This document shows, piece by piece, positions 33,544 through 47,428 of a DNA stretch of 64,000 bases. Each line of letters opens with the position of its first letter. Within the stretch, counting starts at the first letter, position 1. The notes beneath the pieces were generated by a model. It was not told the DNA's origin, did not search any database, and saw nothing but the letters and a program-made list of their open reading frames with translations. The stretch spans positions 91,393 through 155,392 of the forward strand of contig SVGP01000003.1 in assembly GCA_015056255.1 (NCBI GenBank), in the 5' to 3' direction. The translations under genes and the position numbers were made by a program. The DNA is from Clostridiales bacterium. Its GTDB lineage: Bacteria > Bacillota > Clostridia > Christensenellales > Aristaeellaceae.

Positions 33544-35874
33544 TCATTTTTCCGCCCAAAATTCCTTAAGCGCCTTGACCAATTTCCTTTCATCCATCGC
33601 TGTCGGCAGATACCTCGGCGCGAGCAGGCTCCTATATTCCTGCGTCCTGTATCTGTCGTCTATAAATAAAACCACGCCCCGATCCGCTTCCGTTCGGATC
33701 ACGCGCCCCGCCGCCTGAAGGCATTTGCTGACGCCGGGATAGACGTAGGCGGTTTCAAACCCGCGCCCATTCGCCTCTTCATAAAGCCCCTTAAGGCAAT
33801 CGCCTTCAAACGAAATCTGCGGAAGACCCACACCCACAATCGCAGCGCCGATCAGCCTGTCGCCCGGCAGATCCACGCCCTCTGAAAACACGCCGCCCAT
33901 GGCGATAAAAGCGACCATGCTCTTTTCCGGGTTTTCGCAGAATTCATCCAGATATTCTTTGCGTTCCCCCTCCGTCATATCGCGCGTCTGGAGAAGAACC
34001 TTCACATCCCCATACATCGCCATAAAAATTTCCGCCACGCTGTTTAAATACTGATGACTCGGAAAACACGCCAGATAATTGCCCTTTTTCGCTGAAACCA
34101 TGTCGTAAATGGCCTTGGCAACGCGGTGCGCGCTCTCCTCGCGCATGCGGTAGCGCGTGGGAATGAAAAGGGACGCGCAGAAAAGATTTTCCTTCGGAAA
34201 CGGCGAAGGCAGCGAAAAGGCAACATCGCCCGCATCCTTATCGAGTGATAAAATCGATTCGTAATGGCTAAGCGGCGAAAGCGTAGCCGAAAACAGCACC
34301 GTTCCCCGCATGCGCTTCATGGCCTTTGAAAGGCGATCCGTCGGATTCCAACACCATATTTTGATTCTGGACCGCTTGCCCTCGGGCGTAATCAGCGTCC
34401 TGTGCGTGTTTTCGTCAAAATCATCCGACGCGCGCACAAAGCCATTGGCCCTGAAAAACACGTCCGCAAGCTTTCCCTTATAGGTCGCAGGCACGGACAA
34501 AAACGGCTTCGCATCCTCGATAAACGCCTTGACGCTTAATAAAAATTCCTGCGGAAGCTCGGTTGAAAGCTCGTTTTCAGTGTCCTTTTTGAGCGCATGG
34601 TAAAGCCGCGTGAGCGCCAGATACAATTCTGATTTTCGCCCGTCCTCACGACCGACTTCGCGCCGAAGTTCTGCAATTTCCTTATCGCCAAGATCCGCCG
34701 AATACATTTCCCTTGCGCGCGGCACAAGGTTGTGCGCCTCGTCGATCAAGAGAATATACGCGCCCTTGCGGTCGAAAAAGCGCCTTAACCGCACGGCGGG
34801 ATCGAACACGTAATTGTAGTCGCATATGACCACATCCGCCGTCTCGGAAAGCGCAAGGGAAAGTTCAAACGGGCAAAGACTGTGCTTTTCAGAAAGAGCA
34901 GCGATTTCGCTGTCGCCCCACGCTTCCCTCTCGTAAGACTCTGAAATTGCAAATTTCTGCCGGTCAAAATACCCGTTTGCATAGGGGCAGACGTCGGGAT
35001 CGCAGCGCATTTCCATCATCGGGCAGGCCTTTTTCTTGGCGGTGATGGTCACGCTTCTTATAGACAATCCCTTTTTCCGCATCTGATCCAGCGCGTTTTC
35101 GGCGGCTTTTCTGCCCGTGGTTCGGGCTGTCAGATAAAACACCGTTTCCGCAAGCCCCTCCCCCAGCGCCTTGATCGCCGGGAAAAGCGCGGCGGCGGTT
35201 TTTCCAATGCCGGTCGGCGCTTCGATCAGGATTTTCTTTTTGTCCCGGATCGCAAGATACGCCCGCGCCGCCATTTCCCTCTGCCCCGCGCGATAGCTTT
35301 CAAAGGGAAAAGTCAGCTCTCTCATCGTAGGCAGGGACGCGTTTTTCCAATCGTCCGTCTCGCGCACGCGCTTTGCAAACACGCCCGCATACATATAAAA
35401 AAGCGCCTCCAGCCGCGCATGCGAATAAATGCGCGTAAAGGACGCTTTCGCGCCGGTGAGCGACGCGTACACAAGCCTTACAGTCGCCGCGGGCAGATTG
35501 TTTTTCGTGGTTACGATATAGGCATAGATTTCGGCCTGCGCCCAGTGAACGGGATAGTCGTTATCCTTGATAAATTCAGGCGGCATGCGCGTGGTCTTGA
35601 TTTCTTCAACCGTGCACGCATCCTCCGTGAGCACAAGCCCGTCCACCCTGCCCTGCACAATCAGATCCACGCCTTCGACCGTGCATTCCAGCCTAACGGG
35701 CACCTCAGCCCTGTAATCCGCGCTGTAAGCAGACTGCACCATGAGGTGGCCCTTCAGCCCCTCCTGCATGCGGTCGATACGATTAAGGTCGGCGAATAAA
35801 TCGCCGGCCTCATAATAGGTTTCTGCAAGCGTGCGCACATTGACGGCGCGCGCGGTTTTATTTTTATCGGGCAT
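33544..35874 (-). CDS. XPD/DinG-like iron-sulfur helicase with N-terminal PD-(D/E)xK nuclease-like domain
   Basis: A 776-residue protein. The N-terminal region carries a nuclease-like motif: VQGRVDGLVL (Asp), followed by TVEEIKTTR (ExK). The helicase part has Walker A in IEAPTGIGKTAAAL, an Fe-S cluster Cys set (KKACPMMEMRCDPDVCPY, then SLCPFE), a DEAH box (ILLIDEAHNLV), LFSATLSPL and the C-terminal motif VIRTEADRGVVLFIDDRY. It should unwind DNA with 5'-3' polarity and possibly cut it, in repair or recombination. Its ATG shares a base with the stop of the upstream methyltransferase (TGATG). Confidence 0.88.
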   Translation of the reverse strand: MPDKNKTARAVNVRTLAETYYEAGDLFADLNRIDRMQEGLKGHLMVQSAYSADYRAEVPVRLECTVEGVDLIVQGRVDGLVLTEDACTVEEIKTTRMPPEFIKDNDYPVHWAQAEIYAYIVTTKNNLPAATVRLVYASLTGAKASFTRIYSHARLEALFYMYAGVFAKRVRETDDWKNASLPTMRELTFPFESYRAGQREMAARAYLAIRDKKKILIEAPTGIGKTAAALFPAIKALGEGLAETVFYLTARTTGRKAAENALDQMRKKGLSIRSVTITAKKKACPMMEMRCDPDVCPYANGYFDRQKFAISESYEREAWGDSEIAALSEKHSLCPFELSLALSETADVVICDYNYVFDPAVRLRRFFDRKGAYILLIDEAHNLVPRAREMYSADLGDKEIAELRREVGREDGRKSELYLALTRLYHALKKDTENELSTELPQEFLLSVKAFIEDAKPFLSVPATYKGKLADVFFRANGFVRASDDFDENTHRTLITPEGKRSRIKIWCWNPTDRLSKAMKRMRGTVLFSATLSPLSHYESILSLDKDAGDVAFSLPSPFPKENLFCASLFIPTRYRMREESAHRVAKAIYDMVSAKKGNYLACFPSHQYLNSVAEIFMAMYGDVKVLLQTRDMTEGERKEYLDEFCENPEKSMVAFIAMGGVFSEGVDLPGDRLIGAAIVGVGLPQISFEGDCLKGLYEEANGRGFETAYVYPGVSKCLQAAGRVIRTEADRGVVLFIDDRYRTQEYRSLLAPRYLPTAMDERKLVKALKEFWAEK

Positions 35875-37043
35875 CAGTCAAACACCTGAAGAATGGCGCA
35901 CTTTAAGTACTGGGTTTCGTTCGACGCGGGCAGGATCGGATGATCGTGGCCCTGCGTTCTGAATTCCACCATGCGGACGCGCTTTTTGGCGTCTCTGGCT
36001 GCGGTATTGATCATATTGATAAACTGCTCGCTTGAAACATGCTGAGAGCAGGAGCAGGTGACAAGGAAGCCTCCGTTTACGGTGAGGCGAAGGCCGCGAA
36101 GATTGATCTCCTTATAGCCCCTTAATGCGCTTTCAACCGCAGCTCTGGTCTTCGTAAACGCCGGCGGGTCAAGAATAACCACGTCGAACTTTTCCTTATT
36201 GTCGGTAAGCTCCCTCAGATGGTCAAAGCAGTTGTGGGTTTCAAACCGAACGTTGTCCAGCCCGTTGATGCGCGCGTTCTCCGTGGCAACCTCAACAGCC
36301 TCTTCCGAAATATCCACGCCCAGCACGCTCTTTGCGCCCGCTTTTCCGGCATGCAGCGCAAAGGAACCGTTGTGCGTAAAGCAGTCAAGCACGGTTTTTC
36401 CCTTGCAAAGGCGCATGACCTCGCGCCGGTTTTCCTTCTGATCGAGGAAAAAGCCCGTCTTCTGGCCGTTTTTCACGTCCACCATGAAGGTAATTCCGTT
36501 TTCCTTCATTTCAACCCTGTCCGGCACCTCGCCGTACAAAAGCCCCGTCACCTGCTCAAGGCCTTCAAGCCTTCTTACAGGAACGTCGCTGCGCTCGTAA
36601 ATGCCACGGGGATTGACAACCTCAACCAGCGCCTTCACAATCGCGCCTTTCCACTTTTCAATGCCGAGGGACATCGACTGAATGACCAGCACATCGTTAA
36701 ACTTGTCGCAAATCAGTCCCGGAAGATAATCGGACTCCGAGAAAATCAGGCGGCAGGACATGGGATCTGCAAACATTTTCCTGTATTCCCAAGCCGTTTC
36801 GACGCGCTTTTTAAAAAATTCATCGTCGATCACTTCGTCTTTATACGTGATCATTCTTATCGCAATCTGCGACTTCGGATTATAAAACGCCTTTCCCAAA
36901 AACGTTCCCTTGCTGCTTTCAACGTTTACAACGTCGCCCGCTTCATAATCGCCCACAACCTTGTCGACGTCGCTCGCAAACACCCAAGGATGTCCGCCGC
37001 GTACGCGGCTTTCACGGGTAGGACGAAGAATTGCCTTTGCCAT
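35874..37043 (-). CDS. rlmI: RlmI-like 23S rRNA (cytosine-C5) methyltransferase
   Basis: A 389-residue protein. An N-terminal PUA domain (residues 1-75, RESRVRGGHPWVFASDV) is followed by a central RNA-binding part and a class I methyltransferase domain: KTVLDCFTHNGSFALHA, VLGVDISEEAVEVA, DVVILDPPAFTKT and VTCSCSQHVS with the catalytic Cys. This is the RlmI/RlmK family layout, which in E. coli methylates C1962 of 23S rRNA. A GAGG site lies ahead of the ATG. It starts 28 bases after lacZ and overlaps the helicase gene. Confidence 0.88.
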   Translation of the reverse strand: MAKAILRPTRESRVRGGHPWVFASDVDKVVGDYEAGDVVNVESSKGTFLGKAFYNPKSQIAIRMITYKDEVIDDEFFKKRVETAWEYRKMFADPMSCRLIFSESDYLPGLICDKFNDVLVIQSMSLGIEKWKGAIVKALVEVVNPRGIYERSDVPVRRLEGLEQVTGLLYGEVPDRVEMKENGITFMVDVKNGQKTGFFLDQKENRREVMRLCKGKTVLDCFTHNGSFALHAGKAGAKSVLGVDISEEAVEVATENARINGLDNVRFETHNCFDHLRELTDNKEKFDVVILDPPAFTKTRAAVESALRGYKEINLRGLRLTVNGGFLVTCSCSQHVSSEQFINMINTAARDAKKRVRMVEFRTQGHDHPILPASNETQYLKCAILQVFD

Positions 37044-37070
37044 ATATATTTTCCTCGATTCGTGTAATAT

Positions 37071-40130
<3,060 letters not shown>

Positions 40131-40264
40131 TTACTCAATTATATTTTAGCACGCAATAGGGCGTTTGTCGATAAAAATTGCGAAAAAAAGAAGCGGAAAA
40201 CGCGAAAGCGCATAGTATGAAAAGGACGCCGCCCACATGATACGCCCCTTAGCGCGGCGAATGA

Positions 40265-41980
<1,716 letters not shown>

Positions 41981-41986
41981 ATCCTT

Positions 41987-42015
41987 CGGGCGGGGCATAC
42001 GCTTCGCCCGTTTTT
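41987..42015 (+). terminator. Terminator after the collagen-like gene
   Basis: CGGGCG and CGCCCG pair across a 12-base loop and are followed by TTTTT. It lies six bases after the stop codon. Confidence 0.75.
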
Positions 42016-42102
42016 GTGGAAAACTGACGGTATAAAACAGTATTATGATGCCCTGCAGGGACACTCCTTCCAAATATCCCCATCATTTTCAAGGAGGCTG
42101 GA

Positions 42103-43092
42103 ATGAAAAGAAAAATTGCAGTCTACGCGATCTCAAAAAATGAGGAAGCGTTTGCAAATCGCTGGTTTTCGTCCATGCGCGAGGCGGACGAAATCGTGGT
42201 TCTGGATACAGGTTCGTCGGATGGAACGGTCAATACACTTAAAAAACTCGGCGCGAAAGTGTTTGAGCAAAAAATTGCGCCATGGCGGTTCGACGAAGCC
42301 AGAAATGCCGCCCTTTCCTTTGTTTCAGAGGATGCCGATATCTGCGTCGCCACCGACCTGGACGAGGTGTTCTCCCCCGGCTGGCGGGATGCGCTTGAAA
42401 AAGCGTGGACGGATCAAACCAAACGCGCACGGTTTAAGTATGTGTGGTCGTTTTTGGAAGACGGGTCGGAGGGCACGGTTTTGTGGCTTGACAAAATCCA
42501 TGCACGTCATGGCTACAAGTGGTTTTATCCCGTTCACGAGGCGATTGTGCGCAAGGACGGATTCGACACGGAAAAGGATTATGTTGCCGTTTCCGGCATG
42601 ACGCTATTCCATTATCCCGACAACGCAAAGTCCCGCGCGCAATATCTGCCGCTTCTGGAATTATCGGTCAGGGAGAACCCGGAGGATGCAAGATGCCTTC
42701 ATTATCTGGGGCGGGAATACATGTACCTATCGAGATGGCAGGACGCCATCGACGTTATGAAAAAACACGTAGCCCTCCCAGGCTATGTGTGGAAAGAAGA
42801 AAAGAGCGCTTCCTTCCGCTATATGGCAAGATGCTATTGTCGCCTCGACCGCCCCGACCGCGCCGAGGAAATGTATCTAAACGCCATATCGCTCTGCCCT
42901 CACCTTCGCGAGGGCTATTGCGAGCTTGCAAATCTGTATTACAGTATGAAAAATTACGCGCTCGCAGCCTATTTTGCACAGTGCGGCCTCAAAATCAAAA
43001 CCCGCCCGGACGTCTACATGACCGAACCCGAAGCATGGAACGGGTCTCTGGAGCACATTTTCGAAGCCTCCCGCCGCGCGCTTTTACACTGA
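42103..43092 (+). CDS. Family 2 glycosyltransferase with TPR-like C-terminus
   Basis: A 329-residue protein. Residues 1-110 form a GT-A fold: IAVYAISKNEEAFANRW, IVVLDTGSSDGT and a DxD-type metal motif in CVATDLDEVFSPGW. Residues about 190-300 contain TPR-like helices (RCLHYLGREYMYLSRWQDAIDVM, RAEEMYLNAISLCP). GT2 proteins of this build add sugars to proteins or to spore surfaces. It lies immediately downstream of the collagen-like gene, whose Thr-rich triplets are an obvious acceptor. In C. difficile and Bacillus, glycosyltransferases next to bclA genes modify BclA. An AAGGAGG site precedes the ATG. Confidence 0.85.
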   Translation: MKRKIAVYAISKNEEAFANRWFSSMREADEIVVLDTGSSDGTVNTLKKLGAKVFEQKIAPWRFDEARNAALSFVSEDADICVATDLDEVFSPGWRDALEKAWTDQTKRARFKYVWSFLEDGSEGTVLWLDKIHARHGYKWFYPVHEAIVRKDGFDTEKDYVAVSGMTLFHYPDNAKSRAQYLPLLELSVRENPEDARCLHYLGREYMYLSRWQDAIDVMKKHVALPGYVWKEEKSASFRYMARCYCRLDRPDRAEEMYLNAISLCPHLREGYCELANLYYSMKNYALAAYFAQCGLKIKTRPDVYMTEPEAWNGSLEHIFEASRRALLH

Positions 43093-43097
43093 TTCAC

Positions 43098-43126
43098 TTG
43101 TATTTTTCTCCGAAATCATGTATAGT
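43098..43126 (+). promoter_or_regulatory. Sigma-A promoter of tex
   Basis: TTGTAT (43098-43103), 17 bp and TATAGT (43121-43126), 33 bases before the ATG. Confidence 0.65.
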
Positions 43127-43158
43127 TGCCTGTGCACCCTGATTTCGGAGGTATTTTT

Positions 43159-45312
43159 ATGGATAAAAACGTTCAAATCCTTGCACAGGAATTACATATG
43201 CAGCCCACGCACGTTCAAAACGTTATTGAAATGCTGGACGCGGGCGACACCGTTCCCTTCATCGCCCGCTACAGAAAGGAAAAGCACGGAACCACCGACG
43301 ACCAGACACTCAGAGCGCTTTCGGAAAGACTTGCGTATTTAAGAAATCTGGACGAACGCAGAGAGGAAATTTTCTCCACGATCACCCAGCAGGAGAAAAT
43401 GACGGACGAAATCGCCGGCCAGATCGAAAACGCAAAGACGCTTGCGGAGCTTGAAGACATCTATCGCCCCTTCCGCCCCAAAAGGCGAACCCGCGCAACC
43501 ATTGCCAAGGAAAAGGGATTGGAGCCTCTGGCGGACATCCTCTTTCAGCAGGAGATAAATGAGGAAATCGAAGTCCTTGCCGCTGCCTATATCAATGAAG
43601 AAAAGGGCGTTTTATCCGTTGAAGACGCGCTTTCAGGCGCAAGCGACATCATCGCCGAGCGCATTTCGGACGACGCAGCCATCCGTCAGCGGCTGAAGGA
43701 CGGCCTTCGCCGCCTCGCCTTTTTGAAAACCGAGTCTGCGCAGGAGGACGCGGGCGTTTACGCGATGTATGCTGATTACAAGGAAAACATCCGTACCGCG
43801 CAGCCCCACAGAATTTTAGCCATCAACAGAGGCGAAAAAGAGGGTGTTTTAAAGGTCTCCGTCGAATTCGACCCCGAACGCGCGATTGCCGAAATTATGA
43901 ATATGCGCGTTCAGCCGAATAAAAAGACCACTACCTTTTTGGAATCCTCCGTTCGCGATAGCTACCAAAGGCTACTCTTCCCCTCTCTCGAGCGCGAAAT
44001 CAGATCCGAGCTCACGGATGCGGCAAGCGAACAAGCCATCCGCATGTTCGGTCTCAACTTAAAGCCCCTTCTTATGCAGCCGCCGCTAAAAAACCGCGTG
44101 ACGCTGGGCTTCGACCCCGCCTACCGCACGGGCTGCAAATTGGCTGTCGTTGACGAGACAGGAAAGGTGCTCGAAACGGGCGTCATCTACCCCACGCCTC
44201 CGCATAAGAAAATCGACGAATCCAGAAAAACACTCGTTTCCATGATCCGCCGCCATAATATCACCGCCATCGCCATCGGAAACGGAACCGCCAGCAAGGA
44301 AAGCGAAATCTTCGTAGCCGAAACCCTAAAGGAGCTTTCCGGCGTAAGCTACATGGTGGTCAGCGAATCCGGCGCAAGCGTGTATTCCGCGTCGAAATTG
44401 GGCGCGGAGGAATTCCCGGATTACGACGTTTCCTTAAGAAGCGCGGTTTCCATCGCCAGAAGACTTCAGGATCCGCTGGCTGAGCTCGTCAAAATTGATC
44501 CCAAAGCCATCGGCGTCGGCCAGTATCAGCACGACATGCCCCAGGCCAGATTGGACGAAACCTTAAACGGCGTGGTCGAGGACTGCGTAAACGCCGTCGG
44601 CGTAAACTTAAACACCGCTTCCGCATCGCTCCTGGCGCGCGTTTCAGGCCTTAATAACGCCTCCGCAAAGGCCATCGTCAAATACCGCGAGGAAAACGGC
44701 GCGTATCAAACCCGAAAAGCCGTCATGAAAGCTCCCAGAATCGGCCCCAAGGCGTTTGAGCAGAGTGCAGGCTTTCTGCGCGTTCCGGACAGCAAAAACG
44801 TACTTGACAACACCGGCGTTCACCCGGAAAGCTACGACGCAGCTGAGCTCGTTTTAAAGGCGCTCGGCTATACGCTTAAAGACGTTGAAGACGGAAACGT
44901 TTCCGATCTTAATAACCGCCTCTCCCTTCTGACCGAGGAAAAGGCCTCCGAAATGTCCGGCGTCGGCATTCCAACCCTCAGAGACATCGTAAAAGAGCTC
45001 ATGAAGCCGGGCCGCGACCCCCGAGGTGAGCTGCCCGAAACCATGCTCAGAGAAGACGTTATGGACATTAAGGACCTCAAAGAAGGCATGTCCATCCGCG
45101 GAACCGTTCGAAATGTCACCGATTTCGGCGCGTTTGTGGACATCGGCGTTCATCAGGACGGCCTTGTGCACATCAGCCAGATCGCAGACCGCTTCGTTAA
45201 GCACCCGAGCGAGGTCGTTCGCGTGGGCGACGTGGTAGACGTAACCGTCATCGGCGTGGACGTCAAAAAAATGAGGATTTCCCTTTCCATGAGAAAAAAC
45301 AGAAAGAACTGA
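43159..45312 (+). CDS. tex: Tex-like RNA-binding transcription accessory protein
   Basis: A 717-residue protein in the usual Tex order. An N-terminal helical Tex domain (DTVPFIARYRKEKHGTTDDQTLR, LAELEDIYRPFRPKRRTRATIA) comes first. A YqgF-like RNase H fold follows (TLGFDPAYRTGCKLAVVDETGKV, IAIGNGTASKESE). A helix-hairpin-helix pair (LNTASASLLARVSGLNNASAKAIV) is next, and a C-terminal S1 domain (GTVRNVTDFGAFVDIGVHQDGLVHISQ) completes it. Tex binds RNA and affects transcription and stress survival. It appears monocistronic. Confidence 0.95.
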   Translation: MDKNVQILAQELHMQPTHVQNVIEMLDAGDTVPFIARYRKEKHGTTDDQTLRALSERLAYLRNLDERREEIFSTITQQEKMTDEIAGQIENAKTLAELEDIYRPFRPKRRTRATIAKEKGLEPLADILFQQEINEEIEVLAAAYINEEKGVLSVEDALSGASDIIAERISDDAAIRQRLKDGLRRLAFLKTESAQEDAGVYAMYADYKENIRTAQPHRILAINRGEKEGVLKVSVEFDPERAIAEIMNMRVQPNKKTTTFLESSVRDSYQRLLFPSLEREIRSELTDAASEQAIRMFGLNLKPLLMQPPLKNRVTLGFDPAYRTGCKLAVVDETGKVLETGVIYPTPPHKKIDESRKTLVSMIRRHNITAIAIGNGTASKESEIFVAETLKELSGVSYMVVSESGASVYSASKLGAEEFPDYDVSLRSAVSIARRLQDPLAELVKIDPKAIGVGQYQHDMPQARLDETLNGVVEDCVNAVGVNLNTASASLLARVSGLNNASAKAIVKYREENGAYQTRKAVMKAPRIGPKAFEQSAGFLRVPDSKNVLDNTGVHPESYDAAELVLKALGYTLKDVEDGNVSDLNNRLSLLTEEKASEMSGVGIPTLRDIVKELMKPGRDPRGELPETMLREDVMDIKDLKEGMSIRGTVRNVTDFGAFVDIGVHQDGLVHISQIADRFVKHPSEVVRVGDVVDVTVIGVDVKKMRISLSMRKNRKN

Positions 45313-45320
45313 TGACGGCG

Positions 45321-45513
45321 CGGGACGGGAAACCCGTCCCCTACGGTGGGCGGCGAAGTATTTATGTCCTCGATTGTCTAATCCGTACTGTAGGGGAGGC
45401 GTTTCGCCTCCCGCTGCTAACTATAGATTCTACGAAGCGTAGGGCGGGGGCTTGCTCCCGCCGTTTTTTCGTTTCATGTACGTTTTCCGGCGGGAGCAAG
45501 CCCTCGCCCTACA
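45321..45513. repeat. Cluster of four GTAGGG hairpins between tex and hisZ
   Basis: The cluster holds a reverse-oriented copy (45321-45345, ACGGGAAACCCGT stem), a forward copy (45389-45413, GGAGGCGTTTCGCCTCC), and then a forward/reverse pair (45439-45462 and 45488-45513) with a GGCGGGAGCAAGCCC-type stem facing each other. Together with the AT-rich DNA behind them they make up the 427-base gap before hisZ. Confidence 0.8.
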
Positions 45514-45567
45514 GATAATGCATTAAAATCATGCAATTCAATTATATATGATTTATTTTTTAAGGCA

Positions 45568-45602
45568 ATTTTGCATTTTCATATAGACGCAGAATGCAAA
45601 AT
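45568..45602. promoter_or_regulatory. Perfect 10-bp inverted repeat upstream of the his operon
   Basis: ATTTTGCATT (45568-45577) and AATGCAAAAT (45593-45602) are separated by 15 bases. A weak promoter (TAGACG 45584-45589, 17 bp, TATACT 45607-45612) lies within and just behind it, as expected for an operator or an attenuating hairpin. No T-box or histidine-rich leader peptide was seen. Confidence 0.4.
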
Positions 45603-45649
45603 ATGATATACTAACAGGAATTTCATATATATGCATCCATCCCCGCTTA

Positions 45650-45678
45650 TTGACAGTGGGCAGGGATTGGTGTATAAT
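45650..45678 (+). promoter_or_regulatory. Consensus promoter of the his operon
   Basis: TTGACA (45650-45655), 17 bp and TATAAT (45673-45678), both full consensus. The transcript leader would be about 55 bases. Confidence 0.8.
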
Positions 45679-45739
45679 CATTTATAATTTAGTTCAGTAA
45701 AGCGATAAATAGTTAAAGTGTAATTCGGAGGACTTTTTC

Positions 45740-46795
45740 ATGCGTGAAGAGGCGTTGATTTCGGGCCTTAGGGCGCTTTATGAGGGCGCGGGCTTTCGCG
45801 CATACAGGATGCGCAAATTTGAAGAATACAGCTTATATCTTGAAAATCGGGATTTTCTTTTAAGCGATTTTGTCATTACGTTTTCGGATATGTCGGGGCG
45901 TCTGTTGGCATTGAAGCCCGACGTGACTTTATCCATCGTAAAGGGCAGCCGTGCAACAAAATCTCAGGGTGAAAAGGTATACTATCTTGAAAATGTATAC
46001 AGACTCGATGAGCGCACGCACGAATACCGGGAAATCCGCCAGATGGGCCTTGAAGCGCTGGGCGATATCGACGAAGTTCAGACGCTTGAAATTCTGACCC
46101 TCGCCATCAGAACACTTCAGAACATCAACAATGAAAGCGTAATGGATGTATCCCACATGGGTCTTATAAAGCCCCTTATTTCAATCTCCGGCAAAAAAAC
46201 GCAGCGCGAAATCATGGAGGCCATGCGTTTTAAGAGCGTAAGCGCCCTAAACGCCGCCATGGAAAACGCAAGCCTCCCGGAAGAAAACAAACATGCACTC
46301 AAAGCGCTTTGCACGCTGGAGGGCGATTTTGAGAAGGGCATAAACGCGCTTAAAGAATTGTCGAATGACGCAGGCTATCAGGCGGCGGTTTTGGAAATGC
46401 GCGTGATTTTTGAAGGTCTCAAAGCCATGAATCTTGAAAAACGCGTGCGGCTTGATTTTTCCATCGCAAACGACCTTCGCTATTACACGGGCGTGGTTTT
46501 TCAAGGCTATATTCCCTCCGCCCACCGCACGGTATTGTCCGGCGGCCGCTACGACGGTCTTTCACAGAAATTTTTAAGGGGCGTGGGCGCGCTGGGCTTT
46601 GCGCTTTACTTAAATGATCTTGAAAACGAAATGACCCCCGCCGCGCATGCGGACGCGCTGGTCGTCTATAAAGAAGGCGCAAACGCGGGCGAAGCGCTTA
46701 AAAAGGCCAACGAGCTCAGACAAAAGGGCCTTTCCGTTCGGATCGAAAAGGCGGGCGCAGACACAAGCAAGTATTCCATCGTCGTGGAGGTGTAA
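45740..46795 (+). CDS. hisZ: ATP phosphoribosyltransferase regulatory subunit
   Basis: HisZ is a histidyl-tRNA-synthetase-like protein without tRNA activity that the short form of HisG needs. Its 351 residues show the class II fold: FRAYRMRKFEEYSLYLEN, the motif-2-like LLALKPDVTLSIVK, LRYYTGVVFQGYI and the GGRYDGL motif. It is the first gene of the operon, with a CGGAGG site, and hisG follows after six bases. Confidence 0.92.
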   Translation: MREEALISGLRALYEGAGFRAYRMRKFEEYSLYLENRDFLLSDFVITFSDMSGRLLALKPDVTLSIVKGSRATKSQGEKVYYLENVYRLDERTHEYREIRQMGLEALGDIDEVQTLEILTLAIRTLQNINNESVMDVSHMGLIKPLISISGKKTQREIMEAMRFKSVSALNAAMENASLPEENKHALKALCTLEGDFEKGINALKELSNDAGYQAAVLEMRVIFEGLKAMNLEKRVRLDFSIANDLRYYTGVVFQGYIPSAHRTVLSGGRYDGLSQKFLRGVGALGFALYLNDLENEMTPAAHADALVVYKEGANAGEALKKANELRQKGLSVRIEKAGADTSKYSIVVEV

Positions 46796-46801
46796 GAAAA
46801 A

Positions 46802-47428
46802 ATGCTGAATATTGCGCTTCCCAAAGGCAGGCTCGGCGAAAGCGTTTTAGAAAAATTCGCGCGTGCGGGCTATGTGTTTCCAAAACTTGAATCGGGCGAC
46901 AGGCGGCTGGTCATTCCCTCCGTCAGCCAAAACGCCAGCTTTTTCCTCGTAAAACCCTCCGACGTTCCCGTGTATGTGGAATACGGCGTTGCAGACGTGG
47001 GCGTCGCCGGGCGCGACGTGCTCATGGAAAGCGGCGCGGATGTATATGAGCTGATTGATCTTGAAATCGGCAAATGCAGAATTGCCGTCGCGGGAAAAAA
47101 GGACTTTTCAGACGACACGGACAGGCTCCTTCGCGTGGCAACCAAATTCCCAAACGTCGCTAAGCGCTATTTCGCCGCCCGAAACCGCGATATTGAGGTC
47201 ATTCCCCTGCACGGCTCCATCGAAATCGCGCCCATTTTAGGGCTCACGGACGTAATCGTGGATATCGTCGAAACGGGCAAAACCTTAAGGGAAAACGGCC
47301 TTGACGTGCTTTTTGACATTGCAGATGTCTCGGCGCGTCTGATTGCCAACAAGCCCGCCAGTAAATTTAAATCGGATGAAGTCAGCGCGCTGGTCAGGGC
47401 GCTTACGGAGGATATGAAAAATGCTTAA
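46802..47428 (+). CDS. hisG: ATP phosphoribosyltransferase catalytic subunit, short form
   Basis: HisG condenses ATP and PRPP in the first and feedback-controlled step of histidine synthesis. The 208-residue length is the short form that lacks the C-terminal regulatory domain and works with HisZ, encoded next door. Signatures are LNIALPKGRLGESV at the start, YGVADVGVAGRDVLMESG and the PRPP loop region VDIVETGKTLRENGL. The stop overlaps the hisD start by eight bases. Confidence 0.96.
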   Translation: MLNIALPKGRLGESVLEKFARAGYVFPKLESGDRRLVIPSVSQNASFFLVKPSDVPVYVEYGVADVGVAGRDVLMESGADVYELIDLEIGKCRIAVAGKKDFSDDTDRLLRVATKFPNVAKRYFAARNRDIEVIPLHGSIEIAPILGLTDVIVDIVETGKTLRENGLDVLFDIADVSARLIANKPASKFKSDEVSALVRALTEDMKNA

